The position numbers and the translations under genes were made by a program. The notes under the pieces are model-generated. The model ran no database searches. It was not told the DNA's origin and saw nothing but the letters and a program-made list of their open reading frames with translations. Positions 45,068 to 54,109 of a DNA stretch of 64,000 nucleotides are shown one piece after another. Positions within the stretch are counted from its first letter, which is position 1. Each line of letters begins with the position of its first letter. The stretch is from Poriferisodalis sp965203655 (GTDB lineage: Bacteria > Actinomycetota > Acidimicrobiia > Acidimicrobiales > Poriferisodalaceae). Location of the stretch: assembly GCF_965203655.1 (NCBI RefSeq), contig NZ_CBDBDD010000006.1, positions 1-64,000 of the forward strand, given 5' to 3'.

Positions 45068-46300
45068 CTAGCTCAGCCCGACTGCTTGGCGGGCTCTGGC
45101 CTCGCGCTGCTTGCGCTCGATCTCTTCGCGCTTCTCCACCGGCGTCTGGTTGGTGATCACCTGGTACAGGTCGGTGTCGATGTCGTCGAGGACGATGTCG
45201 CCGGCCAGCACTGATGACTTCCAGTCCTGGTGCTCGGCATCGCGCTCGTGGAATTCACCCATGACCTCGGCGGCGAACAGCTCGAGGCTGGAGCAGATGT
45301 CCTCGTGGGTGTTCTTGCCGGCCTGATTCAGCAGGATGAGCTGATCGACGTGGGCGTCCTCGTACATCTCCAGCTTGCGGCGGATGGTGTCGGGTGAGCC
45401 GACGAGGCCGACGTTGTTGCTGGCCTTCTGGCCCTTCGGCGACTTCTTCCATTCCTGGTACTCGTCCCACAGGTTGACCGAGCCCGGCTCGACGGGGCCG
45501 TGGGAGTTGTAGAAGACGAGCGAGAACTGGAAGAACGTCCAGCCCTCGGCCTTGGCTTGGGCTTCCTCGTCGGTCTCGGCGCACATGAACGGGCTCACGA
45601 CTGCCACACCGGGGTTGGTCTGGTAGTCGCAGAGCAGGTCGAGGTGGTTGAGGTAGTTGTTGTAGTAGGCGTTCACCCAGGCCCGGGCGGCGTCGGCCGA
45701 TACGAACGAGAAGCCCAGCGCACCCATGCCCCGCTGTGCCGCCATGATGATCGTGTCGAGCTGGCTGCATGCCACCCACAGCGGCGGGTGCGGCTTCTGG
45801 TACGGCTTGGGCACCACGTTGCGGGCGGGGAACTTGAAGATCTCGCCGTCGTAGCTGTGGTTGACCTCCTGGAACATCGGCATGAGGCAGCGCACGGCGT
45901 CTTCCCAGACGACGCGCTTGTCGCGGAAGCGGCGGTCGAAGGGGTGCAGCTCGGTGACCGACGAGCCCTCGCCGATTCCCAGCTCGACTCGGCCGCCGCT
46001 GACGATGTCGAGCGTGGAGACCCGCTCGGCCACGCGGGCGGGGTGGTTGGTGGGCAGCTGCACGATGCCGTGGCCCAGCCGGATGTTCTTCGTGCGCTGG
46101 CTGGCTGCCGCCAGGAACACCTCGGGTGCCGAGCTGTGGCTGTACTCCTCGAGGAAGTGGTGCTCGACCTCCCACGCGTAGTCGTAGCCGAGCTTGTCGG
46201 CCAGCTCGATCTGGTCGAGCGCCTGCTGGAACAGCACGAACTCGGAGTCGTCGTTCCACGGCCTCGGCAACTGCAGCTCGTAGAAGATCCCGAACTTCAT
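45068..46300 (-). CDS. LLM-class flavin-dependent monooxygenase-like protein
   Basis: 410 aa from ATG 46300, with a GGGAGG Shine-Dalgarno 7 nt upstream. Luciferase-like TIM barrel: MKFGIFYELQLPRPW, YDYAWEVEHHFLEEYS, IVSGGRVELGIGEGS, and KPYQKPHPPLWVACS. It is of the larger alkanal/alkane monooxygenase-like size, with a charged C-terminal extension after residue 350. The divergent intergenic region to the dehydrogenase at 46444 holds a palindromic operator-like site. Confidence 0.9.
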   Translation of the reverse strand: MKFGIFYELQLPRPWNDDSEFVLFQQALDQIELADKLGYDYAWEVEHHFLEEYSHSSAPEVFLAAASQRTKNIRLGHGIVQLPTNHPARVAERVSTLDIVSGGRVELGIGEGSSVTELHPFDRRFRDKRVVWEDAVRCLMPMFQEVNHSYDGEIFKFPARNVVPKPYQKPHPPLWVACSQLDTIIMAAQRGMGALGFSFVSADAARAWVNAYYNNYLNHLDLLCDYQTNPGVAVVSPFMCAETDEEAQAKAEGWTFFQFSLVFYNSHGPVEPGSVNLWDEYQEWKKSPKGQKASNNVGLVGSPDTIRRKLEMYEDAHVDQLILLNQAGKNTHEDICSSLELFAAEVMGEFHERDAEHQDWKSSVLAGDIVLDDIDTDLYQVITNQTPVEKREEIERKQREARARQAVGLS

Positions 46301-46396
46301 GGACCGCCTCCCGGGGTCTCGGACCGTCGGCCATCCTAGGTGGGGGGTGTCTGCTCGTTCCCGGGGCGCCTCGACAGGGCTGCTCGGGAAGGGAAC

Positions 46397-46410
46397 AAAC
46401 ACTAGTGTTT
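46397..46410. promoter_or_regulatory. perfect 14-bp palindrome, operator-like site
   Basis: AAACACTAGTGTTT sits between the divergent LLM gene (start 46300) and the dehydrogenase gene (start 46444). It resembles TetR-family operators. No regulator gene is adjacent, so the protein that binds it is unknown. Confidence 0.55.
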
Positions 46411-46443
46411 GGAACAAGACGCGGCGGTGAGGACGTAGCGACG

Positions 46444-47352
46444 ATGGAGACCGTCGGATTCATCGGACTGGGCACGATGGGCGGGCCGATGTGCGCTCGC
46501 TTGTCCGGTGCCGGCCACGCGGTCAAGGCCTTCGATCTGCGGCCTGATGCGCTCGATGCTGCGGTGGGTGCTGGTGCCACGGCCACGGGATCGGCCGCAG
46601 ACGCAGCCGCTGGCGTGGATGTGCTGTTGACGTCTCTTCCTGCGCCTTCCCATGTCGAGGCAGTGATGTGCGACGCCGGTGCGCTCGCAGCGCTGCCGCC
46701 AGGATCGACGTGGGTCGACCTCACCACCAGCCGTCCCGAGCTGATCCGGCGTCTGGCGGGCGAGGCACCCGAGGGCGTCGAGGTGGTGGACTCGCCGGTC
46801 ACGGGCGCCGTGGACGGTGCCCGCAACGGCACGCTGACGTTGTTCGCCGGCGGCGAGCCCGCAGCGGTCGAGCGTGTGCGCCCGGTGCTGGAACGGCTCG
46901 GACGAGTGATCGGCTGCGGCGAGCTGGGCACCGGCTGCGTTGCGAAGCTGGTCACCAACCAGCTGTGGTTCGTCGGCGCCGCTGCACTGGCAGAAGGCCT
47001 CGCTGTCGGGGTGCGCAACGGCGTCGAGCTCGGCGATCTCTGGGAGGCCATCAAGGCCAGCGTGGGCGACAGCTTCGTGGCCCGTCATGACGCGCCCAGC
47101 ATCTTCGCCGGGCACTACGACCCATCGTTCTCACTGGAATTGTGCGTGAAAGATCTGGCGCTGGTGGCCGAGCTGGAGACCAACGTCGGGGCTGACCTAC
47201 CCATGACCGCAGCGGCGCGGGGCGCCTTCGAGCGCGCAGCCGAGCGTTACGGGATGGACGGACCCGAGTTGAGCGTGGCCCGCCGCATCGAGGACGATGC
47301 GGACCTGTCGCTGCGACTCGACGGCGACTGGGTCCCGCACTGGGAGGCGTAG
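46444..47352 (+). CDS. 3-hydroxyisobutyrate dehydrogenase-family NAD(P)-dependent oxidoreductase
   Basis: 302 aa from ATG 46444. The N-terminal Rossmann motif is GFIGLGTMGGPMCARL. The substrate motif VVDSPVTGAVDGARNGTLTLF and the catalytic Lys in GTGCVAKLVTNQLWF follow. The all-alpha C-terminal domain completes the beta-hydroxyacid dehydrogenase fold. It oxidises a beta-hydroxy acid to the semialdehyde or reduces the reverse. A 2-oxoglutarate oxygenase gene follows after 4 bp, and the palindrome at 46397 may control both. Confidence 0.92.
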   Translation: METVGFIGLGTMGGPMCARLSGAGHAVKAFDLRPDALDAAVGAGATATGSAADAAAGVDVLLTSLPAPSHVEAVMCDAGALAALPPGSTWVDLTTSRPELIRRLAGEAPEGVEVVDSPVTGAVDGARNGTLTLFAGGEPAAVERVRPVLERLGRVIGCGELGTGCVAKLVTNQLWFVGAAALAEGLAVGVRNGVELGDLWEAIKASVGDSFVARHDAPSIFAGHYDPSFSLELCVKDLALVAELETNVGADLPMTAAARGAFERAAERYGMDGPELSVARRIEDDADLSLRLDGDWVPHWEA

Positions 47353-47356
47353 CGAG

Positions 47357-48274
47357 ATGAGCACGGCCAGCGAAAGCCCGGCCCGTCCTGACGACCTGAT
47401 CACCGTGGACGACCTGGTTGACACCCAGCGCTATCCGCTGGTCGGGCGAGACCTGCCCTCTGTCGATGCGCGCCACGCTGCCTACTGGCACGCAGTCGAG
47501 ACGGCTCGCGTGGGTCTGCGCTCGGACGGCTGTGCGCTGCTGAAGCAATTCGTCACCCCGGCTGCCGTGCGCCTGCTCAACGACGAGATCACTGCTGCGA
47601 AGCCGAGTACGCACTTCTCGTCGCAGGTCATCAACCCGTACTTCCACACCGAGGTCAACCCCGAGTTCAGCGACGACCATGCGGTGAACACCTTCACCGA
47701 GCGTTCGAGCGGGTTCATCCCTGGCGACGCCTGGCCGGCGGTCTGCGCCATGGACACACTGTTTCGAGCTCCCGCGGTGTGCCGCCTGCTCGCCGATTGC
47801 CTCGAGATCGACGAACTGCATTGCTACGACGATCCGCTGGCGGGATTGACGGCGAACATCTTGGATCCGGGTCAGCAATTCCCCTGGCACTTCGACACCA
47901 ACGACTTCGCCGTGACCGTGCTGGTGCAGCCTGCCGAGGAGGGAGGCCTGTTCGAGTACGCGCCTGCGGTGCGGTCTGCCGACGACGAGGGCTTCGAGGC
48001 GGTCGGGAACCTGCTTCGGGGCGGCCGCGAGGGCGTGCACACCCTCGATTTGCAGCCAGGCGACTTGCAGATCTTCCGCGGGCGCTACTCGCTGCACCGC
48101 GTGACCCGGGTGGCGCCGGCGTCGCAGCCCCGTCACGCCGCCATATTCGCCTACACCCAGCAACCGGGCGTGATCGGACGCGTCGTGCGCACGCGGCAGC
48201 TCTTCGGACGGGTCCTGCCTGAGCATGAGGAAGCCGAGCGTCGCCGCGTACGCGAGGACGACCTGCTCGACTGA
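47357..48274 (+). CDS. 2-oxoglutarate/Fe(II) dioxygenase-like protein
   Basis: 305 aa from ATG 47357, four bases after the dehydrogenase stop. The metal triad is visible as HFD in PWHFDTNDFAVTVL and a distal His in GRYSLHRVTRV, with an Arg for 2-oxoglutarate just after (HRVTR). A typical double-stranded beta-helix pattern lies between. Resembles the 2OG oxygenases acting on free amino acids or small acids, rather than phytanoyl-CoA hydroxylase proper. Operon with the 3-hydroxyisobutyrate dehydrogenase-like gene suggests hydroxylation followed by oxidation of one substrate; this is inference. Confidence 0.82.
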   Translation: MSTASESPARPDDLITVDDLVDTQRYPLVGRDLPSVDARHAAYWHAVETARVGLRSDGCALLKQFVTPAAVRLLNDEITAAKPSTHFSSQVINPYFHTEVNPEFSDDHAVNTFTERSSGFIPGDAWPAVCAMDTLFRAPAVCRLLADCLEIDELHCYDDPLAGLTANILDPGQQFPWHFDTNDFAVTVLVQPAEEGGLFEYAPAVRSADDEGFEAVGNLLRGGREGVHTLDLQPGDLQIFRGRYSLHRVTRVAPASQPRHAAIFAYTQQPGVIGRVVRTRQLFGRVLPEHEEAERRRVREDDLLD

Positions 48275-48307
48275 CAGGACGCTGCGCATCTGCGTCAGAA
48301 AATCACC

Positions 48308-48342
48308 GTGACGGCGGTATGGGCGCCGCGTACGGTGCTGGC
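48308..48342 (+). promoter_or_regulatory. probable promoter with leaderless start for the PPOX gene
   Basis: GTGACG (48308-48313), 17 bp, TACGGT (48331-48336), then 6 nt to GTG 48343. Four of six -35 bases match TTGACA. Confidence 0.5.
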
Positions 48343-49065
48343 GTGAGCGATTCAGACCAGTCAGACAAGAACGGCATCGAAGCTCCTTCGCCGCGCACCA
48401 AGTTGCGGCGGATGGCCGAGCGGGGCCGCTACGGCGACGACGACGTGCGGGAGATCCTGGACGCCGGACTCATCGCCCATGTCGGCGTGGACACGCCCGA
48501 CGGGCCGCTGGTGCTGCCGATGGCCTACGGCCGCGACGACGAGAACCTCTACCTGCACGGTGCGCTGGCGAACCACCTGCTGAATTCCGGCGAGGGAGCG
48601 GAGATCTGCGTGACCGTCACGCACCTCGACGGTCTGGTGATGGCCCGCACGCCGTTCCACAACTCCATGAACTTCCGCTGCGTGGTGGTGCGCGGCGTCG
48701 CCCGCAGGATCACCGACGCCGCTGCCAAAGAACGGGCCCTCAAGCTGGTGACCGACCACATCGTGGCCAACTGGGACGCCTCCCGGCCGCCAAGTGCCGA
48801 GGATCTGCGGGCAACGCTGGTACTGGAGCTGCCGCTGGCCGAAGCGTCGGCCAAGGTCCGCTCCGGCGACCCCGTCGACGACGCCGAGGACATGGCCGGC
48901 AACTGGTGGGCGGGCGTAGTGCCGCTGACGACACGCTTCGAGCTGCCCACCCCCGCTGCCGACCTCACCGAGGGCATCCCCATGCCCACGGCCGTCGCGA
49001 ACCTCGCCCACCGCACGCCCGACACCAGGCATGACAACGCATCAAGGACTGCTGGCGATCCTTGA
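48343..49065 (+). CDS. pyridoxamine 5'-phosphate oxidase-like FMN/F420-binding protein
   Basis: 240 aa from GTG 48343, chosen because of the -10 box 6 nt upstream; ATG 48319 would add eight residues. Split beta-barrel of the PPOX family: ILDAGLIAHVGVDTPDGPLVLPMAYGRDDENLYLHGALANHLL, with Nim-like wording. Members bind FMN, F420 or heme and reduce or sense small molecules. The function here is unknown. Confidence 0.85.
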   Translation: MSDSDQSDKNGIEAPSPRTKLRRMAERGRYGDDDVREILDAGLIAHVGVDTPDGPLVLPMAYGRDDENLYLHGALANHLLNSGEGAEICVTVTHLDGLVMARTPFHNSMNFRCVVVRGVARRITDAAAKERALKLVTDHIVANWDASRPPSAEDLRATLVLELPLAEASAKVRSGDPVDDAEDMAGNWWAGVVPLTTRFELPTPAADLTEGIPMPTAVANLAHRTPDTRHDNASRTAGDP

Positions 49066-49161
49066 AGAGCCCATGCTGGTTTCGGGCCGGAGGGATTGAG
49101 CGCGGGGCCAGACGAGATCGAAGACGCCATCTACGGCACGTGACGGTCGCCCGCCACCCGC

Positions 49162-49599
49162 TTACTCGCGATTGACGGTGGGGACGGCCGGATCGAGCGC
49201 GTGGTAGTCGGCGGCGTCGTCCACGAAGATCGCCAGCTCGGTGTACAGACCCGAGGGCAGGTCGAGCGTGCCGGCGCAGATAGCGATGCTGTTCATCTGC
49301 TCTGCCGAGCCCTCGATCACCTTCCAGAAGAGCGATGCACCGCACTCCCGGCAGAACCCGTATCCCACGTTGGGATCATCGGCTGGGTGGTGCCACGCCA
49401 AGGTGGCGTCGGACACGAACCGCAGGTCGGAGCGATCGCATCCCGACGCCGCCATGAAGTGGCCCGTCCAGCGCCGGCATCGCCAGCAGTGGCAGTTCCA
49501 CACCTGCCGGATCGGTCCGTGCACCTCGTAGCTCACCGCGCCGCACAGGCAGTGACCCGAGGCCACTGGCCCCGGTGCAGTCCCGGCCGATTCACTCAT
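49162..49599 (-). CDS. GFA-family (CENP-V/Gfa zinc-binding) protein
   Basis: 145 aa from ATG 49599, with a strong GGAGGT Shine-Dalgarno 6 nt upstream. Zinc-binding Cys sets are GHCLCGAVSYEV, NCHCWRCRRWTG and GFCRECGASLFW, the hallmarks of the glutathione-dependent formaldehyde-activating fold. Members may carry S-hydroxymethyl thiol chemistry or only bind zinc. The thiol partner in an actinobacterium would be mycothiol rather than glutathione. Confidence 0.93.
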   Translation of the reverse strand: MSESAGTAPGPVASGHCLCGAVSYEVHGPIRQVWNCHCWRCRRWTGHFMAASGCDRSDLRFVSDATLAWHHPADDPNVGYGFCRECGASLFWKVIEGSAEQMNSIAICAGTLDLPSGLYTELAIFVDDAADYHALDPAVPTVNRE

Positions 49600-49672
49600 C
49601 GCGGCACCTCCGAGATCCCGCCGTGCAGGCGGCGAGGCCCGATTCTCCCACGGCGTGCGCCGCGCCCCGGCG

Positions 49673-50680
49673 TCAGTTGCAGCGGCCGTCGTCGCTGACG
49701 CCCCGATGGCTGTAGCACAGCGGCGTGACCGAGACGCTGCGCAGGGTGTACGGCCCCGCGTCGGCAGCGATGTCTCCGTCAGCCGCAGCAGCCGACCAGT
49801 CACCGGCGGCGTCCGCGGCGATGGCCAGCCGGAAGCCGCGCACTGAATCGTCCGGCTGCCCGACGACGTCGATCGTCACCTCCGCCACGCCTTCGAACAC
49901 GCTGGGCGGCGCGACGGTCCGGACGCGCGACTGCGGGTCGGCGGTGGATGCGAACTGGGCGACGACGAGGCCTGCGAGCTCGGTCAGCGTGTCGGTCTCG
50001 AGCACCTCTCCCGCAGCGTCGACGACCTGTTGAGTGACGTCTCGCGCCGCCTGCGGTGCCAGCGGCGCCAGGAAGTTGCTGCTCGCCCAGCCGACCACCG
50101 GACCGGCTTGGATCTCGTGCCAGGTGGACGTCGCCAGATCGCGTGTACGACCGGTCGCGATCAGCCCCGCTATGTCGAGCGTTGCGACGTGGCCCACGGC
50201 GTCGGGCTCCTGCACCAGCAGCGACGGGCCTTCCGCCGCAGAGTTGCCGATGCGTATCAACAGAGTCGCGACGACGGTCCCGTTGGGCACCTCGCGCAAG
50301 TTGAGCCAATCGTCATGGTTGACGCCGATGACGCCGAGCCGGGTGCCCTCCGCTGGGCCGAACGCTGCCGGCGTACCCGGCAGCGAGTCGTCTGGCACGG
50401 TCGAAGCGGTCGGCCAGGCGGGTTCGGCAGCGGTCACCGCCGGGGCTGCCGTCACCAGCGGCACGGTTGCTGGAGTGGTGGAGTCCGCGCCAGTGGCTTC
50501 GGTCGCTGTGGGCACTTCCGCATCGCGGCCGTCGTCGGCATCAGTCTGAACCGGGGTCTCCGCCGGAGCCGTTGATGCCGCCGGTGTCTCGTCGTCTACT
50601 GCACCCAACGCGACGAACAGCGACAGCGCCGACAGCACAAGCGCCGAGAACGCCACAACGGCAACAAATCGGTTCGTCAT
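49673..50680 (-). CDS. secreted/membrane-anchored protein with SH3-like domain
   Basis: 335 aa from ATG 50680. N-terminal TM or signal anchor (FVAVVAFSALVLSALSLFVA), a Thr/Ala/Pro-rich linker to about residue 95, then an SH3b-like domain (LGVIGVNHDDWLNLREVP ... GPVVGWASSNFLAPLAP). The remaining 130 residues are of unknown fold with a C-terminal Cys pair (PLCYSH and DGRCN). Cell-wall association is plausible. No partner gene. Confidence 0.75.
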   Translation of the reverse strand: MTNRFVAVVAFSALVLSALSLFVALGAVDDETPAASTAPAETPVQTDADDGRDAEVPTATEATGADSTTPATVPLVTAAPAVTAAEPAWPTASTVPDDSLPGTPAAFGPAEGTRLGVIGVNHDDWLNLREVPNGTVVATLLIRIGNSAAEGPSLLVQEPDAVGHVATLDIAGLIATGRTRDLATSTWHEIQAGPVVGWASSNFLAPLAPQAARDVTQQVVDAAGEVLETDTLTELAGLVVAQFASTADPQSRVRTVAPPSVFEGVAEVTIDVVGQPDDSVRGFRLAIAADAAGDWSAAAADGDIAADAGPYTLRSVSVTPLCYSHRGVSDDGRCN

Positions 50681-50869
50681 GCGCGCAGCGGCCCCTGTCA
50701 GTCCAAATGCCAGCAACCTCGGGTATACCGCGCCGCAACCCCCAACAGTCGGCAACCTCAACCAAGCCGAGCAAGTCCTGACGACGGATCAGGTCGTCCG
50801 CGAGACCTGGAAGTCTTGCCGTCGCCGTCTTCCTACACGTACTCCCCTGACCAACGCCCGCTACGCGCG

Positions 50870-51751
50870 CTATCCGTCCTCGACCTCGATGAGGATGCGG
50901 CAGTGGTCGCTCGGGCCCCATTCCTCCGGCGAGTTCAGCGCTCGAACCTTGACTTGCTCATGAAATCCTCGCGATGCGAAGACGTAGTCGAGTTGATTCG
51001 CGGCGTCTTCCGGCTTCCGACCAGCCACGCAGAAGGTCGGCACGTTCTGGGTGTCGGCCGGAAGCCCCTGAGGCGTCGGGTCGGCTCGACGGCCGCCTTC
51101 TGGTGCTTGCGGGCCAAGAAACTCCAACCCGAGCGCTTCCATCCGGTCGAAGACCGTTCGGTCACGCGCTGCGAGCACCAGGCGGTTGTCATCAGTAGCT
51201 CCGTAAAACGTGTTGAGGTCTCCAGCAGCGAGAATCCGATGGGTGGCGGGATCGGTGTCACCAATGAAGGCCGACAGATCCGAGATGATCCGATGCGCCG
51301 AGCCGTCCGAGTAACCCGTACCCCACTTGCTGCGCGTCGACGGGTGCGGCGAAAGCCAGCGGGCGTACATGGACACCACCACAAACGGCTCGGCGCGAGC
51401 AGACGAGACTCGTGCCGCCGCGATCGTTCCGATACCACTGACGGCAATCTCGTCGTCGTCTACCCAGCCGATCGGACTGACCTGCCGAAACCACTCGACG
51501 TCGACACGATCGGACAGCTTCACGATCTTCGCCCACCGGTCGAAGAGTCGTGGGAAGCGACCCTGCCACCAGTCCGAGTTCCAACGATGTGAATCCCAGC
51601 TCTCGGGAGGCCCGGTGTCGACCCTGTCGGCAACATCGGCCGGAAAATTGCCCGCTTCCTGCAGCAGCGCCACGTCGACATCCATCTCAACCAGCTCGCG
51701 CCACGGGGCGTGCCGCTTCGCCACGTTCCAACTCACAACCTGTATCGCCAT
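50870..51751 (-). CDS. endonuclease/exonuclease/phosphatase (EEP) family protein
   Basis: 293 aa from ATG 51751. EEP fold motifs in order: IQVVSWNVAKRH, VALLQEAG (Glu metal ligand), AAGDLNTFYG (DxN), ANQLDYVFASRGF and GPSDHCRILIEVE (SDH catalytic His). No signal peptide, so intracellular. Members cleave nucleic acids or phosphoesters; which applies cannot be said. It is divergent from the DUF488 gene. Confidence 0.9.
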   Translation of the reverse strand: MAIQVVSWNVAKRHAPWRELVEMDVDVALLQEAGNFPADVADRVDTGPPESWDSHRWNSDWWQGRFPRLFDRWAKIVKLSDRVDVEWFRQVSPIGWVDDDEIAVSGIGTIAAARVSSARAEPFVVVSMYARWLSPHPSTRSKWGTGYSDGSAHRIISDLSAFIGDTDPATHRILAAGDLNTFYGATDDNRLVLAARDRTVFDRMEALGLEFLGPQAPEGGRRADPTPQGLPADTQNVPTFCVAGRKPEDAANQLDYVFASRGFHEQVKVRALNSPEEWGPSDHCRILIEVEDG

Positions 51752-51851
51752 GCCCGGCGACCGTACCCCCAGGCTGTGACAGGCTTCGGTGAACCGACGG
51801 TTGGGCCAGACTCGTGGCGGCCGCGACCAACTGCTGCTGAAGGCTCGCCCT

Positions 51852-52388
51852 GTGAACAAGCCCGCCAAGCTCTGGACGATCGGCCACTCCAATAACTCGG
51901 CGGAGCGCTTCGGGGCCCTGCTCCAGCAGCACGGCATCGAGACAGTCGCCGACGTCCGCTCGCAGCCATACAGCCGCTTCTCACCGCACTTCCGTCAGTC
52001 GCGCCTGCGAGAACTGCTGTCGGGAATCGGTATCGGCTACCTGTTCCTGGGAAATGAGCTGGGCGGTCGTCCCAAGGAGCCGGAGCTCTACGACGACGCC
52101 GGCAAAGTGCTGTACGACCGGGTCGCGCGCACCGAACGCTTCGCAGACGGATTGCGTCATTTGATGGCCGCCGCCGCGACGCAGCAAGTCGCTGCCATGT
52201 GCAGCGAAGAGAACCCGGAGTTCTGCCATCGCCGTCTGCTCATCGCCCGAGCACTGCTCAAGAATGAAACCCCACCGTCGGTGGCCCACATTCGAGGCGA
52301 CGGTCGCCTTGTTTCGGAAGCTGGCATGCAGGCCCCCAACACCGTCGCAGGACCGCAGTTGGCGCTATTCGATGAGGATCCCCACTGA
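51852..52388 (+). CDS. DUF488-family protein
   Basis: 178 aa from GTG 51852 (VNKPAKLWTIGHSN). Family motifs: TIGHSN, ADVRSQPYSRFSPHF, YLFLGNELGGRP and MCSEENPEFCHRRLLIARAL with conserved Cys and His. Biochemical function is not established. The longer frame to 51789 would add an Arg-rich stretch and is not favoured. At the edge of the defence-like cluster. Confidence 0.85.
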   Translation: MNKPAKLWTIGHSNNSAERFGALLQQHGIETVADVRSQPYSRFSPHFRQSRLRELLSGIGIGYLFLGNELGGRPKEPELYDDAGKVLYDRVARTERFADGLRHLMAAAATQQVAAMCSEENPEFCHRRLLIARALLKNETPPSVAHIRGDGRLVSEAGMQAPNTVAGPQLALFDEDPH

Positions 52389-52541
52389 GAGACTCGCCAT
52401 CCGGTGGACACCTCGGTGATGTCCGCTTATGCCAGGGGTCCAACGATCACTCTCTTGCCGCCCGGCCGATGTTCGTCAACGCCGACGTGCGGTCCGAACC
52501 TGCTCAGGAACGGTGAATTGGCGCGGCGTGTGACCACTGTC

Positions 52542-53633
52542 TCAAGACGTTGGCCAGTCGAAAGTCCACTGCAGGTCTTTGCCTTCGGAGTGCTTCCACC
52601 ATTCCATGTGCTGCAGCCGCCCGACGACGATGCCGGGGGCCACCCCAATCAAGTGGGCAAACTGCGTGACGTCGGCCGCGGAGTCCAGCCGCCCGAGCTC
52701 AGGTTCGTGTTCGCGTGGAATGAGTGCGCGGGAAGCGAACGCATCGGCTTCCTGCTCGACCGGGCCAGCGCTGTCATCGTCATCGATGAACGTCTCCTTC
52801 TTGGAGTGCAGCAGTAGATGACCGATCTCATGGAAGAGCGTGAACCAAGCGATGTCGTGCCGCTTGTGGCGGGTACTGAGTAGGACCAAGGCCTTGTTCG
52901 GGCCGAGCCACCTCGTCGCGCCATTCAGCCGAGTTCCTCGGATCTCAGGCTCAACCACAAACGCAACGCCGACATCCCGGAACCACTCCTGTGCCGTGGG
53001 CACCCACACCGACGGGTCGGCCTCGTTCGTCAAGGAGCGAAGCTCGGGCAGCAGGGCCCGTAGTGCCGATTTGTCGAACTCCTCGCACTCCACCTTCGAT
53101 CCCTCGATCTCACCGATGCGCAGCCACGCTGCCACCGCGCCCGGGTTCTTGGTGAAGGCCTTCGACGCTCGGTAGGCGGCTGCCGGCCGCTCCCAAAGGT
53201 CGTGCCACGCTGCCACGCTCGCAACCCCGAAGAACGCACAGACCTCCCTCACGCGCTCCGCATCCAGATTCCCTTTGCCAATCCGACCTCGCTTCACGAG
53301 CTCCGAGACCGGGAGTTCGTTGAGCCAGTCGATGTCTTGCGCCAGTCGCTCCCGCTCAGCGCAGCGAGTGAGATGCGCGCGGTAGTTCAGCTCCAAGTTG
53401 TTCCAGAACTCTGCGGGCACTTGGGTGACCTGCTCCAGACCCAACGCCGTTTCGGTGGTGATCGGTGCCGAGCCCTTCGTGATCTGATTGACGTGCTTCG
53501 CCGACAGGCCCAGGCGAGCAGCGAGTTCGGCCTGGGTCATCCCATGCTCATCCAGCCATTCGACCAGCGTCTCGCCCGGCGCATATACGAGGTCGGGTTC
53601 GTAGACGTAGCGGGTCTCCGTACGGGTGCCCAT
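52542..53633 (-). CDS. HigA-type antitoxin fused to ImmA/IrrE metallopeptidase domain
   Basis: 363 aa. N-terminal XRE helix-turn-helix (MTQAELAARLGLSAKHVNQITKG) of the HigA type, then a linker, then an ImmA/IrrE peptidase domain with the zinc motif HEIGH (in FTLFHEIGHLLLH) and the downstream Glu in EQEADAFAS. The start ATG 53633 has an AGGAGC Shine-Dalgarno and lies 25 bp after the HigB-like gene. The HTH represses the operon; the peptidase may cleave a repressor or the antitoxin part on a signal, as in ImmA. Inference. Confidence 0.9.
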   Translation of the reverse strand: MGTRTETRYVYEPDLVYAPGETLVEWLDEHGMTQAELAARLGLSAKHVNQITKGSAPITTETALGLEQVTQVPAEFWNNLELNYRAHLTRCAERERLAQDIDWLNELPVSELVKRGRIGKGNLDAERVREVCAFFGVASVAAWHDLWERPAAAYRASKAFTKNPGAVAAWLRIGEIEGSKVECEEFDKSALRALLPELRSLTNEADPSVWVPTAQEWFRDVGVAFVVEPEIRGTRLNGATRWLGPNKALVLLSTRHKRHDIAWFTLFHEIGHLLLHSKKETFIDDDDSAGPVEQEADAFASRALIPREHEPELGRLDSAADVTQFAHLIGVAPGIVVGRLQHMEWWKHSEGKDLQWTFDWPTS

Positions 53634-53658
53634 GTTGCGGTGCTCCTGAGTGTCATGG

Positions 53659-53991
53659 TCAGTGGTAGTCGTCGATGTCGGTCACAGTCACGCTGTCCAC
53701 AGCGGACCAGTCGAGGCCGCCGTCTGAGGTGCGCGGCGGGGGCTCTTCGGTGGGCCGGAAGATCAGGCGGTATGGCTGCACTAGGTCGCATGCCAGGGCA
53801 CCTTGCAGGTCGCCGGTCAACTCGTGCCAGCGCCCCGGCAGGTTGCGAAGGTCGCCCAAGTGGCGGGCGGCACTCATCTGCTGCAGTCGCATTGCGATCT
53901 TCTTGGCCATCTGGTCGCCGTACGCCTTGCGCGCCTCGGCGTCGGAATTGATCCGTCGCTGCAGTTTGCGCGTCGCGAACTGGACTTCCAC
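53659..53991 (-). CDS. HigB/RelE-superfamily toxin
   Basis: 110 aa from GTG 53991, with an AGGAG Shine-Dalgarno 7 nt upstream. RelE-fold pattern: MEVQFATRKLQRRI, ...GDLRNLPGRWHELTGDLQGALACDL, and VQPYRLIFRP, the HigB killer-protein signature. HigB cuts mRNA at the ribosome. Toxin-first order with the HigA-like gene 25 bp downstream is typical of higBA. Divergent from the CBASS operon. Confidence 0.9.
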   Translation of the reverse strand: MEVQFATRKLQRRINSDAEARKAYGDQMAKKIAMRLQQMSAARHLGDLRNLPGRWHELTGDLQGALACDLVQPYRLIFRPTEEPPPRTSDGGLDWSAVDSVTVTDIDDYH

Positions 53992-54060
53992 GTAACGCTC
54001 CTGAGGGCTGAAGCGGACGTGTCCGCAGCGAGGCCGAGTGCTTGACGGCCAGTCCAGAGC

Positions 54061-54109
54061 CTAGAGGTGCATCATGCTGCACTAGATTGATACACCTATT
54101 AGGTATATT
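54061..54109. promoter_or_regulatory. AT-rich divergent control region with two inverted repeats
   Basis: Between higB and the CD-NTase gene. Repeat 1: GTGCA (54067-54071) and TGCAC (54078-54082). Repeat 2: ATACACCT (54090-54097), ATT, AGGTATAT (54101-54108), arms matching at 7 of 8 positions. The composition is far more AT-rich than the surroundings. HigA-type repressors bind such palindromes at their own promoters. Confidence 0.6.
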
